Of a stretch of DNA of 58,123 nt, positions 12,617 to 25,379 are shown one piece after another. Source of the DNA: Geosiphon pyriformis (taxonomy: Eukaryota; Glomeromycota; Glomeromycetes; Archaeosporales; Geosiphonaceae). The stretch is taken from NCBI GenBank assembly GCA_016748015.1, contig JAAOMT010000531.1, positions 470,659-528,781 of the forward strand, read 5' to 3'. Under the pieces are notes generated by a model. That model did not search any database. It was not told the origin of the DNA and was given only the letters and a program-made list of their open reading frames with translations. Made by a program: the position numbers and the translations under genes. The first letter of the stretch is position 1; each line of letters starts with the position of its first letter.

Positions 12617-12634
12617 GTTACTTACTTACTTACT
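12512..12634 (+). repeat. CTTA tetranucleotide repeat, first locus
   Basis: An array of ACTT units broken by ACTTATTTT and ACTTAGTT variants. A second array with the same units and the same ACTTATTTT variant occurs at 40238-40307. Confidence 0.9.
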
Positions 12635-14542
12635 GAAACTATCCCTATTACGTAGATTTTCTAGGAGTGAATGATTTTAAAGGTCAATTAAATTTTTTCG
12701 ATTAATATACCAAATTTGAAAGTGATTGAAAATTTTCATGAAAAAAAATGGGATCTCCTCCTTTAATTCATAATTCAATAAATCAATTGGTTTTTTCTTT
12801 CTAAAAAAAGAGAAACGAAAGCCTATCATTTATTAAGTAATTTATTAATCTGCCCCTAATCGGCACAAGTGAATTCAATTTTTTTTTTCTTTATGAATCA
12901 AAATGTGTTTTATCATTTATTCTTAATATCAGTTTCAAAATGTTAAAAATTAAATCCGATTTTTTTATTGATTGAAGAAAAAAAAAATAAAAAATAAAAA
13001 AATAAAAAATGAAAACGACTCTTCCAATATAAAAGCTTCCATTTAGGGGATATCTTAATATTTCAAGGTTTAAGATATTTTAGTCCTTATCATTAATCTT
13101 TTATTAAATCATTAATCCTCCTTTACTCCTTCCCTCCATGAATATTGATTAGAACATATTTACGTTCAGAGTTTTTTATCCGAGGAGTTCATTTACCAAT
13201 TAGTAGCCAAGTTGTCCATTGAAAATTTACAAATAATTATTGGTTTAAAACAAATATATTCTTTTTAAAATTATTCAATAAAATTATCAAGTCCACTGAA
13301 ATGATACTCCCTTATTCATCTTTCACTTGGTAGATATATATATATATATATATATATAGATATATATATATATTACAAATATTAATTTACGTTTTAAAGT
13401 CTCACATTCAAATTTTTAAAATACAATATAAATATAATAAAGGCTTTAGTGTGAGTTGGGGATTTCTAAGCAATGAGTAATAAAAAGAAATCTTTGCTCC
13501 TGGGACCATGTCTCGATGATCGTGCTTTAACCTGTCGTGAATCAGAGAGGATTATATAAGGTCTCTAAAAGATAGTCTATCAGTATTTAATCACTGCTTA
13601 TTTGTGTTTCTTTAAGTGATTGATAGGAAAATTTAATAAACCTATCAAGAAATACTATTACTTTAAAGCTCGTTGAGGTGTTATTCTCAACTTAACTCAA
13701 ATGATTTTTATTTTATTTTCTATACACTAATAAAAATTTATCACAAATTATAAAACATTTATCTTTATGACGTAAGGGAACGTTTTGAATCTATACATAT
13801 ATACCTTTTTTCTGATATCAACTATATGAAATCAAAGGTGTAATAATTTCAAAAAAAAATAATAATCTTTGTACAAAAAAAGAATTTCCAAAATTTAAAA
13901 CTTATTTCCACATACATCAATATCATCATTTGATTGCATCCTAGTTCCATGTAATGTAAACGATAATCTAAATTAGAGAATATGTTAAAAATACTTTTTT
14001 TATTATTTTTTAAACTAAAAATTTATTGTTTCACAGATTACTTTGCAGTTTCTATATAATGAGTCCAACAATTCGTAGCTTTTTCTTTATTTCAACCAAC
14101 TTGCCATAACAACAGTTGTGTGTGGGTTGCAAAAAAAAAAGTTATATATATATTTATTAAAAGATATTTCTCGTTTCTTTTTTGTATTCCTGGTTTAGTT
14201 AGCTTCTTTTTTTTTTTTTAGTTTCAGAGCTCTCCCAAGTCTGGATATATATATATATTTATATGCATATATCTTGAAAAAAATATTCATCATATTTACT
14301 ATTCTTCTTTGTTTCTTTTTAGCATAGTTTTTTTTTTTTTTTGTTTGTTTGTTTGATCTCTTTTTTAACCAGAATTTTTAATCTCGAACAGTTATTCTTT
14401 TTTGACCTCAAAAAAATTACATTCTTTTCCATAAATACTAACTTTTCGAATTTTCGAAAAATTACCTTTAAGAATTCACAAAAAATTTGTGCAAAAAGCC
14501 CTGAAAAAACCCTATCCTTCAAAATACGATCCCAAAGCAACT

Positions 14543-16348
14543 ATGAGTCTCCCATCTATTAGATCTATTTTTAAACTCCCTCTCGAAAATATTGGTCCGG
14601 GTAAGCAATCAAAATTTTTTCTTAAACATTATGGAATTTTTCCGTTTGTCTGAGATTTCTTTGGAAGCCTTTAGCTGAAAAGCCTTGAGACTAGAATTTT
14701 TTTATGATATACGCCACACCAGCCTCACAGAAATTTGGGCTCAAATTTTTTTTTAAAACCCGATGATCATTTTATTGATGCAAAAAAAAAATGACAAAAC
14801 TATTTGCACTACCATTTGCTTTCAAGCTTTGGCACAAACACGTAAACAAATCAGCCCGCCTATGCATCCCAAAACTGCCACTGAACAAAGCAAAGTTGCG
14901 CAATCAATCATGTTTAATAATAATAATATGAAAGAAAAATGTTTATTTGGGTTCATAAATAAAAAAAAAAAGAATAACAACAATAACAAATAGAGAGATT
15001 GAGGGGAAAAGAGGATGATGAGCCACTAAGGTTCAACCTGAATTTGGCTTAGGCTTTCAAGAAATCTTCGATTAGCACTATCCCTTCACCCAACGGAATC
15101 CATCTTGATATTTCTAACCTGAATTATTCATAAAAATCTTTTTTTCTAGATTCTAACCAGTTATTATCGGATCACCACTTCAAGGAGACTTCAATGATGT
15201 GCTATATGTATAGTCATCCCAGAACTAATAGCCACCCTTTCTCTTCCTGCTGCTCAACTGCTTACTCCTCTCCACTTTCTATCTCACCATCAATTACTCC
15301 AATGTCCCAAACTCCAACTTTGAACAAAATTCAAATGCCCCTTCCACGAAAAGAAATTCTTTCCTCTAACATTGGCAACTCTTTTATTGGAAGTTCAACT
15401 AATCAAAATAAATCAAACAATCTTCCCAATTTAGCTGGAACTCAATACGCAACAAATTTCTCTCATAATAGCAAACAATCATCATTTAATTTAAATAATA
15501 TTCAGAACAGAAATCAACTTCATCAAGGTACTCTTGGCTCTCTTCTCTCACCACCGGAATCTCCAGATATGGCTTCAAACCATCAACAGCAATCATCATC
15601 AAATACTTTCGATCATTATGGAGCTCAAATTTCTCGTCAACAACATGAGCAACAACAACGACAACAACAACGTTATGCTATCGATCAACCTCAATATAAC
15701 ACTCTTCCAGCGTTTACTTCAACCGTTAAACCAGAACCAATTTATTCTTCTATAATGACTTCTGGAATTCAAGCCAACCACTATTCACCATATCCACAAC
15801 AATTAATCTCTCACCCCATTTCACAACATCCTCAACAACAACAACAACAACTACAACTACAACAACTACAGCAACGGCAACAACAATCAACTTATTCATC
15901 AACTCTTCAACCAGTTCCAAATTCAGCTTTCAATAATCGATCACTTTCACATATTAATATGCCAAGTATACAAATGATAACTGGCAATGACTCGGGTCTT
16001 AAGAGAACAGTTTCAAAGGCAATCAATGATCAATCGACGGGTAATTCTATGATTGCAGCAGCATCATTACCATCCTCTTCATCAAATGCCAATCGCTATC
16101 AATGCCCCTATTGTTCGAAACGATTCTCTCGCCCGAGCTCACTTCGTATTCATACTTACTCGCATACTGGTGAAAAACCATTCGTATGTTCAGAACCTGG
16201 TTGTGGACGTAAATTCTCTGTTCAAAGTAATATGCGACGACATCTTAGAGTTCATCGTTTAGGTCGATCAGTGGAAAAAGTTCGATATGATGGTGAAGTT
16301 GAGGGAGTAAAACTGATGAATCTTGGTAATGTGCTCCGAAAATGTTAG
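14543..16348 (+). CDS. C2H2 zinc-finger transcription regulator, poly-Q
   Basis: A two-exon gene model of 418 residues. Exon 1 is 14543-14600 ([19 protein letters not shown]). The intron is 14601-15149 (GTAAGC...TTCTAG, 549 bp). Exon 2 is 15150-16348, and the junction codon GAT keeps the frame into [16 protein letters not shown] at 15194. Residues about 35-330 are low-complexity Ser/Pro/Gln with glutamine runs, typical of activation regions. Two adjacent fingers follow. Finger 1, C-x2-C-x12-H-x3-5-H, lies at about 338-358. A TGEKPF linker leads to finger 2, C-x4-C-x12-H-x3-H, at about 366-388 (ending MRRHLRVH). This points to sequence-specific DNA binding in the nucleus. The ATG at 15194 is an alternative start, but exon 1 has a clean donor and fungal-like LPSIRS text. 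Targets are unknown. Confidence 0.9.
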
Positions 16349-17045
16349 TCATCTTGTCTGGTAACTGACTGTAGTCATTATCAGATCAAGCATAATAATA
16401 GATCTTTCGACAAAAGACATTGAAAGACTCATTTGGCCAATGGTGGGAATTATACTGTATATATAAACATAAACTTGTGGCGAAAATCACTTTTTACTTT
16501 TTAAAAATTTTCTCTTGATATATATTGAATTTTTTAAAACTTATTCGATCACAGCCCATTGAAAAAAATTAAGAACGTTTCCCAAATTTTTATTCTTTGC
16601 AGAATCCCCTTTGTGAAATAAAACTCTTTTTCAAAGCTAGTTTTCATCTCGTCATGCCATCATTTACACGTTACATAATGAAAAACAACTTTTTACCACC
16701 AGTCATATCTTCAGAAAATAATAGACACCTAGTTTATGATGATGGCAAAATATTAGACGTTTTATTCTCCGTTTATCCTTTAAAATCTTTCTATTGATGA
16801 AATATTTGAATATTTCTTTTACTTGCTCGATTTACGTTCGATTCTGTTCAATTCTGTTCTTCCAAACAAAAATTCTTTTTCGTTATGATTATCATATGGA
16901 ATATGTTCTATTATTTTTTACTTTACGCAAAATTATGTTTTACTATAATGCTCCCCCGTTTCTGTTCTTTCGTCCTAGTAACTTTTTTGTTTTTCTTTAT
17001 AATCCTTCATTCAAAGTTCATTCTTCAATTGTAAATTTTCTCAAT

Positions 17046-17118
17046 TTTATACACATACATTACATCCATACATTACATCCATACATACATACCAACATAC
17101 ATACATACATACATACAT
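17046..17118 (+). repeat. ACAT tetranucleotide repeat
   Basis: ACAT units, partly as ACATCCAT variants, over about 70 bp. Confidence 0.85.
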
Positions 17119-18049
17119 AAACACACGTAAAAGATACAAAAAAATACTGTGAAAATAAGAGTTTTAATTTTTACAGTGAAATAAAAGAAATGATAAGTGC
17201 AAAAAATTGATTGCAAAACCATAATTACTCAATTTTTAATGGAGTTGACTTGGGTTATTGAAATATGATATTTATTTACAAATGTATCTGAGCCGAGTGT
17301 TTTTGAGCATATTACAATAAACTAATCTTTTGTAGAATTAATATGATGAACTTGTTTGGTGCGAGTAAAATCTTTATTAATTATAGGGTAGTAAATATGA
17401 GTTTCATGTCATTCAATTCACTTTTCGAACTTTGAATTCTCGTATTTTGTTTCAAGTTCATAATTTACTTTTGTCCAATCTCAAGAACAAAGAAACTAGG
17501 TATTTGATATATTAATATTTGTAACCTCTCGCTAAGAAAACCCAATCAGTGAAAGATATGAATATTTTTAAAATCAGGAAATTGAATTGAGTGAAAAAAA
17601 CGTGTGTTTTACAAAAAAATAATTTTTCTGCATGATAAATGGTGATTGAAATTACGCCAGCATTTTTAGACTTAAAAAAATTAAAAATTATCGGGAATTC
17701 CCATGTTTTTTGCAAGTAAACAAGTTTTTTCTTTGGTGCAGCATTTATTTTTTAAATAAAAAAAATCTTCTTTGGGCAGGTGAGAAAAAGGGCAAAAATG
17801 ATTCAATGAGATGAAAATTTATTTGCCCCCCCCCCCCTATGTTATTTGAAAATTTTTCATTTAGCATTACGAAAAAAAAAACAATTATGATTTGCTTTTT
17901 GCGTTTTTTAAACTTTATTATTATTAACCATCCCCCGTGGGCTGGTAAATCCCATTGTCGCTTTTGATATTCCGAATGGTGATTTTTGGAATTTAATTTG
18001 TCTCGAATAGAAATGATACCTTAAAAACAAGATATTTTCTTGTAGAAAG

Positions 18050-18134
18050 TAATAATAATAATAAATAATAATAATAATAATAATAAATAATAATAAATAA
18101 TAATAATAAATAATAATAATAATAGTAATAATAA
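18050..18134 (+). repeat. AAT microsatellite
   Basis: AATAAT units with regular AATAAATAAT interruptions. Confidence 0.9.
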
Positions 18135-18739
18135 ATGATGTAATTCAGAATCGATCAGATTTTGTAAAAATCGGTTTAAAGCTTTTAATAAAAATTGCAA
18201 AATTCACTAGTCAATTAATAGCTTATCTTTTAGAAACATGTCAATAAACCACAAAATTTTTCTAAACTTGTGGGGTATAGTTAATTTTTTTTATTACATA
18301 TAAATTTTGACCTGGTGAGACTTTGAGATGCTTCTATTTTTTCAAGTTAACGGGAGTAATCTGATTTGGTGATATAAACCCTTCCCATAATCGTAAAGAT
18401 AAAAAAATGATATTGATATTGACAAAAGTTCTTTCTTATGGAACAATTTTATCATCTATATATTGTAATATTTTTGGTTACCACATGATAGCTAAAGCAT
18501 CAACATCAAAAATTTTCTTTCTACAACACCCGAAAGGTGAATAGATTATCATGATAAAAATCTAAATTTCAATATCTTCCATTATTATATGACTAAAAAG
18601 TTTTCAATGTTATTTTAAAAGTTTTTACACTTTACCTTAAAACCTCTTAATCAAAATATTATTTGTAAATAAGCAAATTTACTTAAATGTTTGGATATTA
18701 ATTTTCTTAATCGATATCAATGAAATCTTTTTTAATTTT

Positions 18740-18741
<2 letters not shown>

Positions 18742-18819
<78 letters not shown>
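18742..18819 (+). repeat. Long T tract (78 nt, one G)
   Basis: T from 18742 to 18819, interrupted only by G at 18777. It marks the left border of the extreme AT-rich island. On the minus strand it would be a poly(A) tail, so it may be the 3' end of a minus-strand retroelement; its length may also reflect assembly slippage. Confidence 0.9.
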
Positions 18820-18821
<2 letters not shown>

Positions 18822-21800
18822 GAAAATAAAAGTAAAATCAATTAAAAATTAAAGCTAATTCAATCAAAATGTAACCAAAATTTTTTTAATTAGTTATTAA
18901 AAATATATAGTATTTAAAAATCTAGTTTTAAAAGTAAAAATAAAGAAATTATTCAAAAATTTATAAAAAAAACATAGCTAAAATATTTAATTAATTAAAA
19001 TACTATTGTTAAAACTATATTTTTAACAATATAATACTTTTTATTATGGTATTAATACCATAATAAAAACAAAGTCAAATGATAAAATTAATAGCTTATT
19101 TAGTAAAATAAAACATAATATAAAATATTAATAATATGTATTTAAAAATCAGAAAATAATAAAAAATTTAAAATACTAATAATAAGTATATAACATACTT
19201 AAAATATTGATAAAAAGTCTTTAAAGCTTTAAGAAAAAAAAACATATATATCAAATTAATTAATTCAGTTGTAAATTTTTTTGGCATATTATATTTTTAT
19301 AAACTATTAATTTAAATAATCAGATTTAGATAATAAGATTTAGAATTGTAATTATATATTATTAATATTAATTGTAATTATAATCAACACAATTAAACAT
19401 AAATTAATTAATTATATTTTCTAGTAACTATTTTTAAATAGTAATTACAAATTAAAAATATTAAACTACATAAATAAGAATATATAAGAATTTTAAAATA
19501 TACTAAAACCTATTATTATTAAATTATATGTGTTAATTTTTAATTTTTATTGGTGTTTTTTAGTTTATCAAGATTTTTTTATATTTAATTTAGCTAAATA
19601 ATTAAATGTATCATATTTTTTTATTATTATTAAATTAATTACTAATTTTTTATTTTTTATTTGTCAATTAATTTTATTAATTAAACATAATAATATAAGT
19701 TTTTTTACATAATTTTAATAATAATTTTTATCGTATATATTGTAATTTTTTGTATTAAAAACCATAAAAATTTATTGCTAATAATAATACAAATATCTGT
19801 ATTTAACTTTTTTATTAAGTTTTCTGTTAAAAGTTCTTTTAAAAATATTATAATAAAGTCAACAAATTAACTTGCTATTAATTATGATTCTTTTTTTATC
19901 AGCTTTAATATTATTTAAAAATTTGTCATTATTGGTAAAAATAATATAAATAAGTTTAACAGTTTTTTTTGTTCTTTTTTATTTTTTTTTTATTGCTTTT
20001 TTTATCTTTTGATTCATTTGATTAATTTTTTTTTTGAGTTGGTTTTGGTTTTGGAAAAGTTTTTTAATAGTAATACTTAATTATGATAAATTTTTTATTA
20101 TATTTAATAGTTAATTTACATAGTTTATAATTAAACAATATTTTGTTTTCTTAAATTATTTATTGTTAACAATAATAATGTATTTTTTAGTTTTTAAAAG
20201 TTTCATGTTAGTTTTAATACAGATACTATTAATTTAAACTAAAATAGCTATGTTTAAATTTTTTTTCTTATTATTATATATATTAATTATAAATTAGATT
20301 AAAAATTTATCAATTTTTCTGTTAATAACTTTTAAAAAGTATTTGGTAATAATACTAATAGATAATTTACTAACTAGAATTAAGTCAATAAAATAACCAA
20401 ATATTTGTGTTTTACAAATCAAAAAAAATAATATTGTTATTATTAAATAGTCAAATTTAATAAATGTATTTATTAGTTTTTAATGTTTTTTTTAGAATCA
20501 AAAATTTATAAATTTTTTTTTAAACTGTAAATAAATTATTAATTGACTAAAAATAATATATACTAAAGTTTTTATAAAATTTTTGACAATAAAATAAAAT
20601 AAAAATTTTGTTCAATTTTTAAAATTTTTTAGCTTAGAAGAATTCTTAAATACTTTGGCTTTTAAAATTTTTTTGTTATTATTAATAAATATTAAAGTTT
20701 TATTAAGATTTAAAATGAATTTAAAAACCAAAAAAAACAAAAAAAAATTGTTGTAATCTCTTGAAAAATGCCTAGTTAATCTACAATAATAACATATAAA
20801 TAAGTCATAATTTTGCTGTCTTTAATTGTAAAGTAATTGTTAAAACTAAGTAAATTGAAATTTAAATTTAGATCTCTAATATTATTGGATTTCTTTACTA
20901 CTTAAGCCAGTAATTCTAATAATTAAATAAAATTAATAATAAGTTATCTACTAGCTGTTTATTTGAATTTTAAGTTTAGACAACAAAAAAAGTAACAGCT
21001 ATTTAAAAAGCTGAAACCAGAACAAAAACAAAAGCAAAAACTAAAATGTAGATTTAAATATATTTTTTGGTTATTTTTAATTTTCTGGATGAATTTAATA
21101 GCCATTTTTATTTTAAATTTGTTTTTTAAAGCTAAAAAAGACCAGAAAACATATAACAAGTTAGTTTTTAATTCTTTTATAAAGAAATGAATTTTTTGTT
21201 TTTTAGTTTAGTTTTTTTTAATATCTATTTATTTAATTAGTTTTTTTTTAGCTTTAATATATTTAATTACAATTTTATCAAAATTTTGAATTTTTTTTTA
21301 GTTTTATATGCTATTTGAAAATTAAAATTTGTATTTTAAATCTGTTTTTAAATTGAGTAGTAAAAGATATATATTTTTTAGTTTAAATTAGTATTTTTTT
21401 TATAATTTTTTAAAGAACATCAATATTAGTTTTTTATAAAAACTAAGTAATAAAAAAGTTTTATAAGTAGTCACTTACAATTTGGAATTTGTATTCAATA
21501 TTATATTAATTGGCTATTGCTGTTTTTTTAAATTATTCGGCTATTTAATTGGATTTTGTACATTATTTCTAAATAAAAGTAGTAAAGTGTTATTTTTTTT
21601 ACTTTAAAGCAGTTTATATATTTTGAAAAACAGCCAAAATGTTTGCTTAAATTAAATTAATTATTGATTTAAAAATAGCTGTTTTTGTAAAGAGATTTAA
21701 TTTACTTGAAAAAAGATCAAAAACAAAAAAAGTTTGGTAGCTTTCTTTTTTTGTTTCAAAAAATTCTTAACGAACTGATAAATAGCTATTTAAATATAAA

Positions 21801-24800
21801 TTTAATAATTCAGATATTCAAAATTAGATGGTAATTGTTCAAAAATTATAGAATATAAAAGTTAATTAATATTGTCGTTTTTTTAAAAAATATTTTTTCA
21901 AATAAACTTGGTCAAAAATATATATAATATAAACAATATAAGTTTTAAAAAAAAAACAAATCAAACAAAAAGACAGAAAATTAAATTCAATAAGTTTTAG
22001 ATTATTTTTTTGTGTATTTTAAAGTGTTTTTTTGATTGTTATAACAAATATAAATAATCATTCATAAAATAAAAAACAATATAAATTTTAACAACTTTAC
22101 AAAAAGCACTACTTTTATATTATAGATTAGAATAATAAGTTAATAAATAGCAAAAAAAACAAAATTATATAATAATAAAATTAATAAAAAAAAATTCAAC
22201 TTTAAAGAATTAATTAAATTAGTATAAAGTTAATATTTAAAATTAGTTTTATAAATATTTTAATTATTATATTTTCTAAAAAAGTAATAAAAAAATTTGA
22301 AGATCGAAAAATAGTCGTTATTGTTAATAAAAAATAACATATTGATATAATTTTATGTCTTATATTGACATTTTTAAAATTTAATATTAAGTATTGATTG
22401 TATTTTTTAGTAATATTTATTCAATAATTTTTAAATTTAACAAATATATAAATATTAACAAGCAATCTTTTATTTACAGATGTTTAAATACTTATAAAAT
22501 TAGGAAAAAAAATAAGTAATATAAAAAAATTAAATATTTAAAAGTAATTTTTATTACTTTAATATTTTGTATTTTCTAATATATTTTTTTACAGCTAAAA
22601 AACTCATCACTTATATAGCTATTTAAAATAATTAATAATTAATATAAATTAACCAATTATAATATAGTACAGCAATAATCTTGGAAAAATAATAATTAGC
22701 ATAATAATAAGCACTATTTTATAATAATAGCAAGTACTAGTTTGTAATAACAGCAAGCACCAGCTAGTAATAGTAACAAACACTAAGTTGAAATATTAAA
22801 AAAAGAATATTACAATATGTTTTTTTGTAAAACTATAAACATATACATATATAGTAATTTTAATATTAAGAAAAATTATCTTGTTAACTTTTAATTTTTT
22901 ACTTTAATAATTTTTTAATCTTTATTTTTAAATAAATACCCAAAAAAATCTTTAATTAAAAAAATATTGAAAATTAAATTATTATAATCAAAGTGTTAAG
23001 AAACTTATTTGTATTATTTATTGAATCCTTTAAAAAATAATATCTAATTAATAAAAGCTTTATTGTAAAAATTAAGAAAAGTACTAAAGACTATTAACAT
23101 TTTGTGTTTTTAAATTAAAAAAACCCTTTAGATAATTGTAAGAATAGTCTTAGAAAAGATTTTACTACCATAAATAAATTTCAGATTAGTTTTTGAAAAA
23201 GACTATATAAATATACACAACAATTAAGAATTAAAAAATAACTTATATTGTAATATTAAAAAGAAAGTTTTTAGTATAATATCAGTATTATCACACAAAT
23301 AGAATTGAAACAATCTCGTAACAGTAGTTAATTATATAATATTGGCTAATACATATGATAATTAATAAAAACTATGATTTTTAATCATAATAATATTAAA
23401 CAGTTTTTATATTTAATTATATATATTATTTCCAAAAAAGTTTTATTATTAACATAATTTAAAAAAAATACTAATAATATTTCAGATTAAAAATATTATT
23501 CAAAACAGCTTTTTTTTGTTTAGCTTTCTATAATTTTATTTCTTTTAAATTTAATTTTATTAAAATTTAAAAGTAATATATTTTTTATAACAAAATATTT
23601 TAAAATCAGTTTTCGAAATAAATATTTTAAAATACTTTTAATAATATGTTTTTTATTAGTAATAAAGCTTTTTATATGTTTAAAAATAATTAATTTAGTT
23701 TTGAAATTTTGAATTCTTTAAAACTTATAAAGCTTGAATACATAATAAAACTTTTTTACACCAAATAAAACAGATTTAATATTATCAAAATTGGAATCAG
23801 TATTAATTAAACTTTGAACATCTGAAATTATAACATTATTGAAAAATTATAATTATATTAACTTAAAAAACCTGTTACCAAATTTTAATTTTAATGTATT
23901 AACAATTTTTAAAACTAAAAGTTTCAGTTTAAAAAACTTAAACAAAGTTTTAATTATTAAAATTACAAAATTACAACTTAATAAACATTTTATTTACTAA
24001 AAAATACATAATTTTTTAAATTTTATTTTTTTTAAAGTTATTAAATTTATTAAATAAATTAATTGTTATAAAAAAAAACATTTTTAAAATATATCTACTT
24101 AATATTATTAACATTTTTAAAATTGTGTTTTTATTGGGCTTGTTTGTTTGTTTTTATAAAAAGACTAATTGTATATTTAACAAACTATTTAAACCCATAA
24201 AAACAGCTTGGTAGTTATATTAAAAAACTTATTTATACTTAAAATTTTATGATTAGTTATAATATTAACAAAATTTACAGACACAAAAATATAATTTATT
24301 ATTTTTTTATATTTTTTAAATTATTTTTAATCAAATTTTAGTTATTAAATGGTTTATTAAAGAGTTAATCAAGCCAAAATTTAAATATTTTTTAAAGTTA
24401 AAACACTTTTTATTAAAGTTGCCACCAAAAATTACAAAAAAAAACTTGTTTACAGTCTTAATTATCAAAAAATTGATAATACTAACTTAAATCATTTATG
24501 TTTTTATAAATACATTAATATAAAGTCTTAAAATTAAAACAAAAAACTTATTTTTAAACAGTAATCTAATTAATAAAAATCAATTAGTTATTTTAAAAAC
24601 TTTATATACATGTTTAATCAAATTTTTATTTATAATAATTATAATATCAGAATTTAAGTAATCATAATTCAAACCAAAAATAAGAAATTTTATATTATTG
24701 AACTTGTTTTTAATTTAAACTTAATATGGTTTTTTAAATATAACCAATTATTAAAAAAAATATTTAAAATAGTATTATCAGAATTCAAATTATTTAGTCA

Positions 24801-25379
24801 TAAAAAAAACAACATTAAGAAATTTTAAAAATTCTATTATTTTGGCTTTAAAACCACTCGATTTTATAATTATAAAGTTAAATACAATAAGACTTAAAAA
24901 TAAAAAAATAAAAAAATATATCTATAATTATATTTAAATTAAAAATCAAAACTAAAAAAAAGCCACTAAATTAAAAAAAATTATAGATTATTATATCTAT
25001 TAACAAAACATAAAAATGTTTAATAACAATTTCTAAAAACTCATAAATATTTGTTTATATTAGCTTTTTTATATATAATAAAAATTTTTTATGAAAATAA
25101 ATTATTTAAACTTTATTATAGTTTTTTATTATAAATTAATTAACTGTATTTTAACAAAAACCATCTTTAGTTTTAGTTAAACTTAATTTAATTTCATAAA
25201 ATTTTAAGAAAATAAAAATCTTTTTAAAGTATTTTTTTAAAAATTTTTATTAACAATAACTAAAAAATTAATATTTAATATAAAAACTTTATAAAATTAA
25301 AAACTATTACTTTTGTTAAGCATTTTTATACCAAAAAATGGCTGATTTTTGATTGAAAAAGTTTTTATTATTAGAAAAG
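18820..25379. mobile_element. Extremely AT-rich island, probable decayed repeats
   Basis: About 6.5 kb with very few C or G and stops in every frame. Its texture differs from normal intergenic DNA: short segments such as AACAGCTATTTAAA or GCTTTAAAA recur as if coding DNA had lost nearly all its C and G. It runs without a break into the recognisable LINE RNase H region, so it is probably the body of one or more inactivated transposable elements. I could not identify a reverse transcriptase motif with confidence. Confidence 0.45.

Larger units (their letters stand above)
7101..14542. other. Long intergenic region upstream of the zinc-finger gene
   Basis: About 7.4 kb with less extreme base composition than its neighbours but no exon that I can support. 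It holds microsatellites: GTGA (about 9172-9196), TC (9637-9658), GAA (about 9936-9957), ATA (about 10297-10330 and 11136-11239), TA (about 12406-12432 and 13333-13372) and CTTA (12512-12634). Around 13550-13660 a TATATAAGG is followed by several short inverted repeats. It could carry long-range regulatory DNA for the zinc-finger gene, but nothing shows this directly. Confidence 0.5.
16349..18741. other. Intergenic DNA downstream of the zinc-finger gene
   Basis: No gene is supported. It holds an ACAT repeat (about 17046-17118), a C10 run near 17828, an AAT microsatellite (18050-18134), and possible 3'-UTR/terminator sequence of the zinc-finger gene just after 16348. Confidence 0.5.

Noticed and set aside
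14319-14562. Overlapping 73-codon frames on both strands
   Set aside because: T-rich low-complexity text; the plus frame only overlaps the true first exon of the zinc-finger gene in another phase.
24390-24520. Text resembling a retroelement RT (FIKVATKNYKKKLVYSLNYQ)
   Set aside because: Loosely like F.KK..G.LR.CVDYR, but the next expected motif is not at the right distance and stops are frequent; too weak to name an RT.
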